Below, piece after piece: positions 1 to 11,088 of a DNA stretch of 64,000 bases (position 1 is its first letter; each line of letters begins with the position of its first letter). A program made the position numbers and the translations under genes. This stretch comes from Clavaria fumosa (lineage: Eukaryota > Basidiomycota > Agaricomycetes > Agaricales > Clavariaceae): NCBI GenBank assembly GCA_951802425.1, contig OX637805.1:1178001-1242000 (forward strand), in the 5' to 3' direction. The notes beneath the pieces were generated by a model that saw only the letters and a list, made by a program, of their open reading frames with translations, did no database searches and was not told the DNA's origin.

Positions 1-803
1 AAGACCACCGTGCTCGCGACAGCGTCCAGCTTGAAAAGAACGTTGCGGCAGCCAAAGACCAGGAGGTCCGAGTCTTCAGTGATGATTCCGTCTACAAGAC
101 CAGTCTTCTCGAGATAGGCGAGCTGTGCGTCTGCCTCGTAGGGCGCAACGACGTACGGAATGGACTCCGCGCGAAGAGCCTCAAGAAGATCACACTTGTG
201 TTACTCCTTCGCCTCCATTGAAAGATGGTATATAAACACACACCTTGATGAGCCTGTAAACGTTGGCGACGTGGAGGGTAAGGCCGCTCGACCACAAGAC
301 TCGAAAAAACACTCACTGATATGCCATCTGTGGTGTCACATCCACACACTTGGAGTAATACTCTCTCGCTTGTTTCGTTTTCCCTTGGGCAGCCAGGTCA
401 TTGGCGCGAGCGAGGTTCCCTTCCCGCGTCCGCTTGCGTTGGTTCTCCGTACCTTTCTTCGCCGGTAAGGGACCACCATCGAAGACAACATAGGGCTGAA
501 TATGATGATACTGCAGAAGCCGCAGGCGGTGCAATACGTATTCGACATATCTGTAACGTTGCCTCGTTTAGCCTCGCGCTTTCGATATCAAGTCCGGACT
601 CCTTCACGAGGACTTCTCCGATAATATACAGACGGGACTCACCTCGTAGTTTTCTTACCAGTCGCTAGCTCTGGCGCGCACGTAAATACCCCACGATGTA
701 ACCAGACGTACGCGTCGACAGCGAGGGTTTGACCAGAGAATTCCGAAAGATGTTTGTTGCTCTGGATAGACTTCAAAAGCGTCAAAAGACCGGATATGCC
801 CAT
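1..803 (-). CDS. EXO1: Exonuclease 1, N-terminal half (window edge)
   Basis: 5'-3' exonuclease and flap endonuclease of the XPG/Rad2 family, acting in mismatch repair and DNA end resection in the nucleus. Exons read as 643-803, 317-550, 244-253 and 1-179; the gene runs off the left edge. The start (A at 803) gives [14 protein letters not shown], the usual Exo1 opening. Then come the N-terminal nuclease motifs [10 protein letters not shown] and [14 protein letters not shown], and the internal nuclease motif [12 protein letters not shown] followed by [12 protein letters not shown] with its acidic metal ligands. Joining the 10-nt exon 3 restores the phase (161+234+10 = 405 nt) and gives LIK-ALRAES, which aligns residue for residue with the family, so the microexon is well supported. 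The C-terminal part is not visible. Confidence 0.9.
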
Positions 804-1812
804 ACCGCAGATGTGGGACGGCGTCCGCAACGAATCACATTCGCGCGCTAGTGAGTCTCACGGCTGTGTCCTACTTACACCCACGATCTTGTGGCCGATG
901 ACAACGTAACGGCTAAGCACGTGACATTCGACACGTCCCATCACACCGTGACGAGTCGCACCGGAACGCGAGAGCAGCTCCGATGTCTCGACCATGGGTA
1001 ACCATCCGCGATCTGCTCAATTATGCGCCCTTCTTTTGTTCGACGTGATCGCCTAGCCAAGAAATAACCGAGCACAGGCGTGGTGTGGGCGTTCAAACTA
1101 TCAAACCGTGCTGAATGATCACATCATGACACACAAATGTACCGAAAGTCGCCCTTCGATGTCCTGTCTTCCATATTCTGATTGATGGTTGGGCTGCACG
1201 CCAGGAGTGTGAGTGGTGGCATGCAAGTGTGCCGCGGAAACCGCGCCCAGGCGGATCTGGACTCGACCAACGGGGCCAGCACATGTACAATCTGTCAGCA
1301 GCGAAAAAAGAGGCAGAAAACGTACCGCTTACCGATTGTTTTAGGACCTATGAAGACGCCCTGTACTCCCATTCTAGCCGAATGGGTCACCGTCGTGCAG
1401 CTTCATCTTCCCGCATACTGGCAAGCTGTAACGAGGCGCGCTTGTCGGCGCGACAAGGTCGATTGTGTTTGTCGGAAAGGCTAACACAACTACTGCATCA
1501 AACTCGTCCGAGTACACCAACGACCTCTGTCCATATGGGCGACGTGTCTACCACCAGCACTACCCATTCCCATACTTGAAGCAGTTTTGCAAGCCCGCAA
1601 GCGAACGCCGCGATACGCATGGCCTCGGTGTACCTCTCGTCTTGGCATTGGAGTCGATTTTTGCGCCAGTGGCTGCATCCATAGCAATAATATATGAGGA
1701 GCCGATTCGGGGTGTGAGAGTCCACTACATTCGATGCATTCCCTTCGTGGGTACAAGTACAACTACTACAATGCCGCAGTCTTGAGGTGAAATTGCCCTT
1801 TGGGCGCATGCT
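804..1812. other. Intergenic stretch, no gene recognised
   Basis: About 1 kb between the EXO1 start and the stop codon of the hydroxyquinol dioxygenase gene. Several short frames are open on both strands. One minus-strand frame around 1400-1540 reads like protein, but it is flanked by stops and I could not join it to other exons or to a family. I see no RNA gene or repeat here. Confidence 0.4.
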
Positions 1813-3231
1813 TTATTTTTGCAGCTGTGCTTTAGCTGCATCCGCCTCCTCGTCACTCACCAACACAATGTCAAACTCCAAGAGCTTGAACTGCGTGCCT
1901 TTGGCAAAACCGCGCTTTTCCGCCTCAGCTGGGTCATCGACGTGTTTCAAGTCCTGCAACAAGGGCGAAAAGTTCACACGACGCAAAGTCAAAAGTCATC
2001 GTCAGCGACGATTCTCTCCATGCCATCGTGCATGAATCAGCCTCACCACGACGAGGCTCTTCTTTACCCCGAATACGACGTCACTCGTCAGCCACGGATC
2101 TCCGCGCGGATAAAGCGCCGTAATGAGCTTCCGAAACCCTGGCGCCTGCACCATCAGATGCAAATGGCTGGGGCGCATATTATGACGGCCAGTGAGCTTC
2201 AGCAAGTCGCCGACAGGACCCTACGAAAAAAATCTGTCATTGACTGGAAAAGTCATGAGATGCGACTCAACGTCACCCGGAATTGGGTAAGCCACGGGCA
2301 CGACCGCGCGGTACGCGTAACGGCCTTGTGCGTCGGAGCGCAGACGACCCCTACAATCAGGTCTGCCGCGTTCTGCATACTGCGTGTCATAGAATCCTGC
2401 GGACAAAGAGTGAACGTGATTATGCCACACAAACACGAAGTGAAGAATACCCCGCACCATCCGCGTCCGCTTCCCATGTGTCAATGACCGCGTCCGCAAT
2501 CGGGCGTCCATCGGTACTGAGTACTCTACCCTCGACGTACATGATTTCGCCCTTGCCTTCAGAAGCGATGGAACCCCCTTGCACCACTTTCCCGTCCATC
2601 CATCAGAAAGGGAGAAGATACCAATTCCAGGCGAAATAACGGACCATCTGGGGCATCTTCAGTGAAGAATGGGCCCAACACGCTGCTCTCTGTCGCTTGG
2701 CCTAGGACTGGGTTGTTGAGCGCATCTACAAGCGCGGACACGCCAAGCACGTCCGACAACAGGATGAACTCCTGCCGGATGTCCGTGCAAGTCTGCCCGA
2801 CACGCGTGAGGAACTGAATCGCCTGTATCCACTCCTCCGTAGTGAGGCTTTATGGGTTTGCTGTTAGTGTTTCTTTCACACCGCGGGGGAGAAAAAAAAA
2901 GAATTTGAATTTGTGCTCACTTGGTCTCTCCAGCGAATTGGTGCAGGTGTTTGATGAGCTTCCCAAAAAGGAACTTCGTTCGACTAGCCGAAGCCGAGTT
3001 CCTGTGAGACCTCTCAAGCATCAAGTCACAGACTCACGGAGTCGGATCCAGCTCGTGCAGTTTCAATGTGTTAGCGGTGATGATCTCCGGCTTATCAGGA
3101 TACTATGACAGGACACAAGTCAAGTCTCGAGCGACCACAGTGACCTTTGCACACACCGGGAGATCGAAGTCCGGAGGTGGGATGCCATTGGAGGCGGTAG
3201 CGCGCTGAGCAGACGGTTTCTCATCAGGCAT
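1813..3231 (-). CDS. Hydroxyquinol 1,2-dioxygenase (intradiol)
   Basis: Non-haem Fe(III) intradiol dioxygenase that opens the ring of hydroxyquinol to maleylacetate, the last aromatic step in fungal breakdown of lignin-derived phenols; catechol 1,2-dioxygenase is the alternative. Eight exons: 3157-3231, 3038-3102, 2921-3001, 2645-2847, 2458-2586, 2272-2396, 2047-2220 and 1813-1953, 993 nt in total, 330 aa. The N-terminal dioxygenase domain covers roughly residues 25-140 (ESSVLGPFFTEDAPD at its end). The catalytic domain follows with VIDTWEADADG, PDCRGR and RAVVPVAYPIPGD. The four iron ligands are visible: Tyr in GFYDTQY, Tyr in VAYPIPG, and both His in RPSHLHLM. GVKKSLV near the end favours hydroxyquinol over catechol enzymes. 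Intron 6 uses an unusual GTTGAG donor. No signal peptide, so probably cytosolic. Confidence 0.9.
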
Positions 3232-3665
3232 GGCAGAGACAATGCTGAGAATCGGATGGGCAAGATATCTTGTGTAAATCGATCATCCGCGATGGCTTGA
3301 ACGGCTCGGAACTCGCAACTGTTTGCAAATGTTTGCGGTGCGGTTATTTAGGCCTCTGGGGCTGGGGCAAAGCGTGACAGGGAATTGAACAACGGGCTGT
3401 TGTGGAATGGCTTTATTGTATCCAGACAATGCCCTGGCGCAGAACGGACAGAAAAGAAATCGTTACGAGAAAAGGGACAATGCTAACTGCTCATGGTGGT
3501 GTCACTGACAAACAACCTATGACGAAAAAATGCGACACAACAAAAAATCAAAGGGAAAAAAACTACATGGAAAGGAACCAAACATCCTCTCCGGTCTATA
3601 CACATCTTCTGTTTGCAATGTTGCTGGGTGGTTTCTTTTCGAACGATGACTTTCATGGAAGGGGA
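3232..3665. other. Intergenic, promoter side of the dioxygenase gene
   Basis: About 430 bp between the dioxygenase start and the stop codon of the next minus-strand gene. It should hold the dioxygenase promoter and the 3' UTR of the membrane protein gene. A 120-aa plus-strand frame (3402-3764) overlaps the neighbour's last exon and has no recognisable content. Confidence 0.4.
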
Positions 3666-5318
3666 TCAATATGGTGGACGTTTGAAATCGTCGCTGATTA
3701 TCTGTGCTTCCGGGTCGACCACCTCGCCTTTGGGTTTACCCGCCGCGTCGAACTCGACGAATGAGCGCTGAGGGGACGCTTGCTCAAATGTCTGCATCTG
3801 GAGCAGTAGCCCAGGCGAACAGATCCGTCAGTAGCCAAACACCGAAAGCAAGAGTGACGGAGAGGCACCTGCACATGTACACCGTCCTTTGTCTGAGGAC
3901 CTGTCGATCGGAAGGCGAGTGTCGACCCGCGTGATGTGCGCCTTTTCCATTCATTGTCAGCAACGCGCCACTAGTTTCTACATAGGGAAACGCACGGGTA
4001 AACATCAGGCCCATCATTCTTGTAGTTAGCGAGCCTGCGGACAACGCGACATGAGACGATCTGTAATGGCCAGTGTCTAGGTTAAGCACAGCAGATCGGC
4101 AGCGGAATAATGGACTTTACGGAGGCGGCTATGCAGGCGGGGACATTGGCGATGATGGACATGACCGGGTTCAGATTGAGTAACATGAAAACCTGCCTAA
4201 CACTTGAGAAGGGAAAAAATCGGTATGCTTGAAACAAGTACTCACCGTCGCCACCAGGTTAGCTAGGAATCTACAAGACAAAAACGATGTCCCCTTTAGC
4301 ATCACATGTATGCGCAAGAAGCCGACCGCCCAGACAAGCGAAACATCTAGTCACTCACGCAATGACAAAATAGATCAACCCATCTCCAAATATGAGTGTG
4401 ACGAGCCGAGAGCGCCCCGCTACGCTCGGGAAGGCGAGTTTCCAGCCGGTAAGGCAAAGAACGACGAAGTCGAAACACATGCTGTATATGAAAGTTGCAG
4501 CGAGTATGGTTGTGTCCGTACTCGTGATGACGCAGCCGATGTTAGGAACCCACGCCGCGCGCAGCACAACGCCGTGTAGGAGGAGCGACCAGTGACCCAG
4601 GATGATGAGCACCAGCGGTACGATGATGAAATACGACTGGCTCCATACAGCAATGCTGTGAATAAAAAGGCATGAGGAGACTTCAGTACACTGCTCCGGA
4701 AGATAGAGTCTTGATGAAAGCTTACGTGCGGAAACAAAGATTAATACTGGCCGTGCCGATGGCTATGTTCCCCAGAATGGCATTAAACGTGTACAGGACT
4801 TGACAGTTGACTGGGCTGGGAAATGGGGCTTGTAAGAGTTGGCAATTGAAGCACATAGATTGAACGTACGCCGTGACATTGAGGGCGACAAGACTATAAC
4901 AAGTATATGAGTCATATATACTTGACCGATGGAGAGGACGCTTACATTCCAATCAGGGCGAACAGGAGGGCGTAGCGATTGGCCCAATACACAATCTTGG
5001 AAATTCGATGTAAGGAAGAGAAGAAGCAAGATGGAGTTGATCTTGACATACCAGCGGCCAGCGAAAGGGTCTTTTGCCAGAGAAGTGTTGCCAGTCGAAG
5101 GAGAACGAGATGAAGAACTCCCAACTGCAAAAAGCTCATCATGTGAATCAAAGTATACGAACAGGGAACGTACCAGTACAGTCCGAACAGGACATGCAAG
5201 ATTTTCGAGAAGCTTTCTATCTATCATGTCAGACTGCGTACTCGCGATGCATACGCGACGAGGATAAAAACGAACCTGCGTCGCGCGCGATCTCTTGGGG
5301 TGAATGCCAGTCGACCAT
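3666..5318 (-). CDS. Seven-span integral membrane protein of unknown function
   Basis: Multi-pass membrane protein of a family expanded in agaricomycetes; I know no function for it. Twelve exons join in phase to 1002 nt (333 aa): 5276-5318, 5159-5216, 5052-5124, 4946-4995, 4870-4893, 4726-4815, 4359-4655, 4246-4270, 4121-4192, 3996-4060, 3869-3941 and 3666-3797. The start MVDWHSPQEIARDAE is short and cytosolic in character. Hydrophobic spans follow around ILHVLFGLYWY, YALLFALIGILVAL, LYTFNAILGNIAIG, YFIIVPLVLIILGHWSLLL, FIYSMCFDFVVLCLTG, LIYFVIAFLANLVATVFMLL and IIANVPACIAASIVSC. A polar C-tail of about 75 residues ends in ISDDFKRPPY. Exons of 24, 25 and 43 nt make the model easy to miss. A receptor role would fit the topology but is only a guess. 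Confidence 0.85.
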
Positions 5319-6298
5319 GATATGAGGATTACTGGTGAAGATGAACGGGGTGAACGAAAGAATTATTAGTGTCTGTTTGTATATTTTCAACAAGTTAAGA
5401 TTGGGTAAATGAGCCAAAGTCCGAAGTTTTTTTTCATCAACCTCGCACCGTTATGAGATATATTGCAATCCCGAGATATTAGCGTTTTACACACGGCCAA
5501 GTTTGCGGGTTGACAACCAGGGAGTACGGAGCAGGAACACCAGATCGGTTCTCTCGGCGCTCATAAGAAGTCAGTTGTCCCCGTCACTTCACTTGCAACG
5601 CGGCGGAGAGCTTACTGGACTCGCCGTGATGCACCCATCCGACCCCCGCCGTGGAAGTATGAAATGAAGCCGTTCAGGGCTCGTGTGCCGTTTCTGGACA
5701 TCCCATCTTTCCAAATTTGTGCTAAGGGTATTGCGGTCTCCGCCGTCCCTCATTTCTCCTTAGCACCATATGAATTATTGCAGGAAACGGAGTGTGCACT
5801 TACAGAAATATCTGTACCAGAACGGCGAGTAAAAAAGAGTAAGAAGTGGTCTAACTTTTACATCGCTGCATCGCTGCATCACTGTCATTGATCCTAGATT
5901 CACGTTCCCACCTTCTTTTTCAGTATCCTCCAGCAACCGACTGCGTGTTCTACTAGTAACAGCATCCGTGACGCGCAGAATGAAGCAAGAGTCTTCTGTT
6001 CTGACAGAAGAGTAGGCATTTGCAATCGATTTTCCCCTTCCAGGACACGCTTTTTTTTCTTCTTTCAGTCCCATGTTGCTCATGTGATCCCCGATCATGG
6101 AGCATAATCCTCCGACCGGCTGCAAGTTCTTCCCCCGTTATGCCCAGGACGCATTCGATATACTAGTACAGGAAACGAATAAATGAGGTTCACGGGATAA
6201 ATTCAGTCCGGAAATCCATCCACATAGCCTGTGAGAACTTGAACACACTCGGAGCCAAGACAGGGGTGAGGATACCATTTCCCGCCGTCATCGTACAA
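5319..6298. other. Intergenic, no gene recognised
   Basis: Nearly 1 kb between the start of the membrane protein gene and the stop of the GMC oxidoreductase gene. Frames of 75 aa (plus, 5664-5891) and 116 aa (minus, 5775-6125) are open but overlap each other on opposite strands, and neither shows a family motif. It probably carries the membrane gene promoter and the GMC 3' UTR. Confidence 0.4.
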
Positions 6299-8876
6299 CT
6301 AGTCGGCCTGGCCATTCGCAATCATTTCTGCTGCCTTCTCACCTATAGCAATGAGAGGAGCAGTCTAACATCAAGCGAGAGTCCTCCGTCAGTGCCTGCT
6401 GACTCTCGCACACATATCAATCCAAAACCAAAACAACTACCCACCGGGTGCCCAGATAATTGACGCGGAAAAATGGACGCGTCCACAATCCTCAGCCGAC
6501 GCACACCATGCACGCGCAGTTCGGGATCGACCACGCTATCTTTCTCGTCGCGTCCAATTCGCGCGGTCCCAACGGGGTGATACATCGTCTGCGCCGTCGC
6601 TCGTATCCTTGCCTCCAAATCCGCGTCTTCCACCTCTTCCGGGACCACGTCTCCCGGCCAGAAGGGGTCTGCTTTGTCCGTCGTACGGTTTGCCAGCATA
6701 AGGACAGGCTGGAACGCCGCAGCTCGTGCGATCCGCAGCGTGATCCTCATTCCACGCACTAGTACTTTTATGTCGTTCGGATGCGCCAAAAAGTTGGGGT
6801 CGATCTTCGGCGGACAGAACGGATTGGAGGATGAGAGGTACACGCTGCCCGTAGAGAGGGGCCGAAGGAGGACGGGGCTCTGGGTCAGCGCAGATAGATA
6901 AGCCATACATTCCTGAGTCTATCTAAGGAGAAATGCATACAATGACAAATGTGTCGGTACCGGGGGGAGGCTTGGTCCTGCCATGGTCTCTAAACCCAAG
7001 TGGTACCCCAATGAGTTCAAGGTCGGGTGCATTGGGCCCCGAAGTTGTATCAACAACATCTTCCGCAGAAGGCAATAATGTCGCATCTGTGGATCTGATG
7101 AAAACAGCGCTTTCGGCCGACTAGTACAATCGGTCAGAATGAGTAACCGACTCCCGCGTAAGAAAATGAATTGACGAACATTAGACGTGGCCGTGCCTTT
7201 CCCCGTCACTTTCCAGTACAGGATCGTGCACAGGAGCAGAAATTTGTTAGCAAGCCAATTCAAGGACGTGTTCTTTTTGGCACGAAGGTCGATCCTACTT
7301 GAGAGGTGCTAGGCGTGCCAAAGCAACAAAAAAGAGAGAAAGAAAGAGTTAGGACATGATCCGCTGGAGCTGCACTGAAAAACCGACTTCAGACAGATTC
7401 TTGCCAACTGCCGGAAGTTCCTTGACGAGCGGGATGTTGAACTTGTCTAACTCCTCTTTCGCGCCAATGCCAGAGAGATTTAGGATCTGGGGCGTGTTGA
7501 TCGCACCAGCGCACAGAATAACTTCCTTCGCCGCGAACGCACGGAAGCGTCGTTCTGAGTCTTGCTTCGCCACCTCAATCCCGATCGCAGTAGGCTCGGT
7601 ACCTTTAGTGCAGAGAATCCGGGTAGTCTGAAACAAAGTTTAGAAGACTTGTTATAGGCTTTCGCTCGCGACAAAAATGACGGACTGTAGTCTCAATGGC
7701 GATCGTGAGATTTGGCCTCGCTTGGACGTCTCTGGACAAGTACGCCGTGGCCGATGAACTTCGTTGACCTTTGTTGTCAATGAAACAAGTTATCCTGGCG
7801 GCACCAATGCTGCCCCGTGGGGTGTTGAGGTCGCTGGCAAGCTCATTCATGTGACGTCACAGCAATAAGGAGAGCCTGAGGCGCACGGGTTATAAGGTAT
7901 CCCAATCTCGCGGCACGCCTCTAAAAAGTACGCGCCAATAGGCGCAAAATGGCTGAACCTCGTCCGCCACGGCCCGTTGGTCCCTCGGTCTTCCAGCTTC
8001 ACGCCGGGGCAACAGGGATCTGGAGTGAACTTTTCGGCCTTACGGAAGTACCTGTGGCCCATGAGAGGCGATAAATGATATAAATAATCCCCACCCATAA
8101 ATAGAGGTTACGCGGGAAACGAGAGATTGGTGGGTGAGAACTCACGACTCACGGGACAAGGTCTTTGTAGCTCCACCCGATGGCGCCCAAGCGCTCCCAC
8201 TCATCGAAGTCTGAGGGGCTGCAGTGATGGTACATCATGGCATTGATGGAGGTGCAGCCGCCCAACATCTTTCCGCGGGGCATGAACACCTCGCGGTTGT
8301 TGAGACTGCGTTGCGGGCTGCGGATGCATGTTAAACTTGGGGGTAATTTCGATGTGAAATTGGCGAAGGGCGACGGCTCACGTTGAGTGATAGCCCCAAA
8401 CGAACTTGGTCCTGTGTCAATGCGTTCAGTTGGGGCTCGACACAGCACAAGCGCGTCATCATTCGGGGAGGCTGGCTCACCCGAAATGCTTCGCCCATGC
8501 GAGGGGCATGCTCGCCCACGGACTGGCCTCGTGACTGGATACATCCTTTCGACATGGGAGGAAATGGAACGTGAAGAAGGACACGCACTTTGTCCCTGCT
8601 TCGACAAGCAAAACTGTCACGTTCCGGTTCTCTGAGAGTCTGCTGGCGAGTACCGCTCCACACGCGCCTAAGCCACCAATGTTCGTGGCCAGGTCAGCAC
8701 AACCAGCGGCCGGTCGATTCGGTTATCCTGGAAAGAAGCTTACCCGCGCCAACGATGATGTAGTCGTAGGACTTGCCATTGGCCCTGCCTCCTGCCTCGG
8801 GCAGCTCTGACGAGGCTTCGGTTGCGAATTGGGTGGGGTTGGAGAGGTAGTACCGCTGAGAGAAGATGATGCCCAT
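6299..8876 (-). CDS. GMC oxidoreductase (aryl-alcohol oxidase / choline dehydrogenase type)
   Basis: FAD-dependent glucose-methanol-choline oxidoreductase that oxidises an alcohol, likely with H2O2 or quinone as the partner product; the substrate cannot be told from sequence. Twelve exons give 1824 nt, 607 aa: 8744-8876, 8589-8667, 8481-8534, 8382-8411, 8153-8317, 7887-8051, 7686-7833, 7388-7627, 7180-7308, 6941-7120, 6445-6879 and 6299-6364. FAD-binding motif SYDYIIVGAG is at residues about 35-44 and its glycine motif spans the first splice junction. GMC signature 1 reads PRGKMLGGCTSINAMMYHH and signature 2 reads GAINTPQILNLSGIG. Both C-terminal catalytic His are present (MYHPVGTARIG and SGHPTAPLIAIGEKAA). 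The length is usual for the family. I see no signal peptide after the chosen start (MGIIFSQRYY), so it is probably intracellular. Exon 4 is only 30 nt. Confidence 0.92.
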
Positions 8877-9352
8877 AGAAGGCAAGGCAGGTCAGCCTGG
8901 GTGTAAGTGGTTTGAGTGCAGGGAAGCAGACCGCGACGGAATGGATGTTACAGCATGCGCACAACCTTGTCACTGCTACTCATGTGCCTCAAAAATTAAC
9001 ATTCTTATCCTGTGATAATTATAATATCTTGATACCCCAAGGAGGGTCAGTTGTTGGTAAATCTGAGAAGATCCCACTGATTGACCCAGAATTGAGAGAG
9101 ATAAGTACACATAAATGCCAAAAGTTGTGAGGATCATACTATACAACCAAGACAAGAACTGTCCCACATCTGTTTCAGTACTTGTACTGGCTGGTACTGA
9201 CAGTGTCTTGTCTGTCACTCTGTGCATTTGTGGTGGCACAAAATTCATGGCAAAACCAACATTGCATTGTATGCCAACCACAACAAGGTTGTAATCAAAT
9301 AAAATGGCTTTACTAGAAGGCAGTCTCTGCTCATGAGTGCACGCTGACCCGG
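8877..9352. other. Intergenic, GMC promoter side
   Basis: About 480 bp with no recognisable gene; AT content rises toward 9000-9320. It holds the GMC promoter and the 3' UTR of the next minus-strand gene. Confidence 0.4.
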
Positions 9353-10795
9353 TCAGACGGTACCAGTGTCTCGAGTTCCGATCCATGCTCGATGTCTCTT
9401 GAGAAGCTCCTGTATGATGACAGCCTCAATCTCCTCGTTGTTGTCCTGGGAGACGCGCAGCCACGTTTCAGTGAACAGCTGCTCGGGTGTGCTATCCGCA
9501 AGATTGGCGTCCCGCGCTTCTGCGGTCGATCGTCGCTCGACAAACACCACTTCCAACTTCCTCTTTTGGAGGTCGTTCCCGATGACGACCTGGTGCCCGT
9601 AGCGCTCGAGCGCCGCACGCGCTTTGGGGATGAGCAGTGCTGGGTCAGTTTCGAGCTGGAAGGGGAACCCGAGAGTGAGCACAAAGATGCAGGGGGGATG
9701 AGTCCCTCATAGAACGAGCGCACTTTAAATGATACGACGTATCCGTCCCGTGTCCACTCGTCCACCATCGTCTTAAGTATCTTCGGTACTTGATCCATCT
9801 CGATGTGAAGGCTACCTTTGCCTGATTGTATCTTATGCTCGGACTGTAACAGCAATGAGATAATGTACCATGTTCAGAATGTGGACGTGACGTGAAGCCG
9901 TTGATTGTTGCCCAGAGCATGTGGAAAATTGACCACCCACCAGTTTCTGCCTGGGCAGGAAGAAATCACTGACGGCTGCGGCAAGGTAGTACATAGCCCT
10001 GCGTCTTAATCGTCCTAGGACCTGGCTCACTGCCCTCAGCAACCACAGATAGTCATTGACTGTGACAAATGTAAGCGTGTGCAGGAGTCCCTCCTTCTGG
10101 ACGCGTTTATACTCGGAGAGCACGGAGAGCAGGTTGGCACGTTCCGAAGGGGTCACGCGAATTACCTGACTAGAGGACGACGCGGCTTCATCACGATCAA
10201 GACAATTAGACACGCCAGAAGTAGCAGTCTCAGTGGAGATATCGAGGAAGTCAAGGAAGGGGTTGGTCGAGTGTGAGTAGTGTCGCGAGAAGGGCTGCAG
10301 ACTGAACTGCCGGTGCATGAAGATCACGGCGTAGCCCGCTTTCAAGAAATATTCCGCGGAGGTAGAACCGCGCGTGCCTTGCTCGCTCTAGCGTCAGTGT
10401 AAAGAAAGTGGTACTTGTGTAAGAGGGAAAGAATCCACAGCACGGACTGACCTGCACTGAAATTGTCGAGAAACCGGACGCTGCAAGGGGAAGACAGACA
10501 TTCATTACTTCCGACGAGCGAGCTCACATCAAACCACTCACACGTTGAGCTCTAGCGGCACAGTAGTACCACCGCTCTAAAGTGTCGGACGGGGTGTAGA
10601 TCAGTCGTGTTCACTCAATTGACAAGCGAACTACTCAACGGTAACGAGAACGACATTCCTCCCTTGCTCCGCCTGTCGATTGGCAAACGCACGTACGCCC
10701 GAAACAAGGGTGTCCAGATTAGCCGGAGGCGGTTGGGTCGCGAAGTAGGACTCCGCAGAGAAGCCTGGGTCGGACGCGACAGCGTCAACCTTCAT
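9353..10795 (-). CDS. CAB2: Phosphopantothenate-cysteine ligase (CoA synthesis)
   Basis: Joins cysteine to 4'-phosphopantothenate in coenzyme A synthesis (cytosol). Six exons: 10640-10795, 10542-10576, 10452-10480, 9941-10377, 9724-9843 and 9353-9655, in total 1080 nt, 359 aa. Diagnostic pieces in order: VVLVTSGGTTVPLE (residues about 48-61) at the nucleotide loop, VRFLDNFSAGTRGSTSAEYF, AMYYLAAAVSDFF, EHKIQSGKGSLHI, VVSFKLETDP, and HQVVIGNDL near the C-terminus. Order and length fit the eukaryotic enzyme, which takes ATP (animals) or CTP; which nucleotide is used here cannot be read off. The start at 10795 (MKVDAVASDPGFSAES) gives an acidic lead of the expected size. The second and third exons are short (35 and 29 nt), so the FLDNFS motif sits on an exon of its own. 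Confidence 0.93.
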
Positions 10796-11088
10796 GGCTC
10801 TATGCAGCGAACTAATCGTTTTCTTTGCTTGGGTGCTGCAGCGTCTAAGGTTGACGAAAGCTCCCTCTCTTGGACATACACCCCATCTGTTCGGCGTTTC
10901 AGCATCCGAGCGCAGCCGCCGAGCTTGGTTCAGTACTGTGCTGCACCAGGCTTCAACAAAATCTGTGTCGATTGCGTAATAGAATAGTCCTAAGGTACTG
11001 ACTGCGTTGTAAATAATGTTTCCATGCAGGGGCCCCTCCAGCGATCATCGCACATTCCCAGTCATCTCACAGCACGCACGCAGTGGAA
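10796..11088. other. Short intergenic stretch
   Basis: Under 300 bp between the CAB2 start and the stop of the SEC2-like gene. Nothing recognised beyond presumed promoter and 3' UTR sequence. Confidence 0.4.

Noticed and set aside
5664..6125. Possible small genes on either strand between the membrane protein and GMC genes
   Set aside because: Mutually overlapping open frames without motifs; the region is better explained as promoter and 3' UTR.
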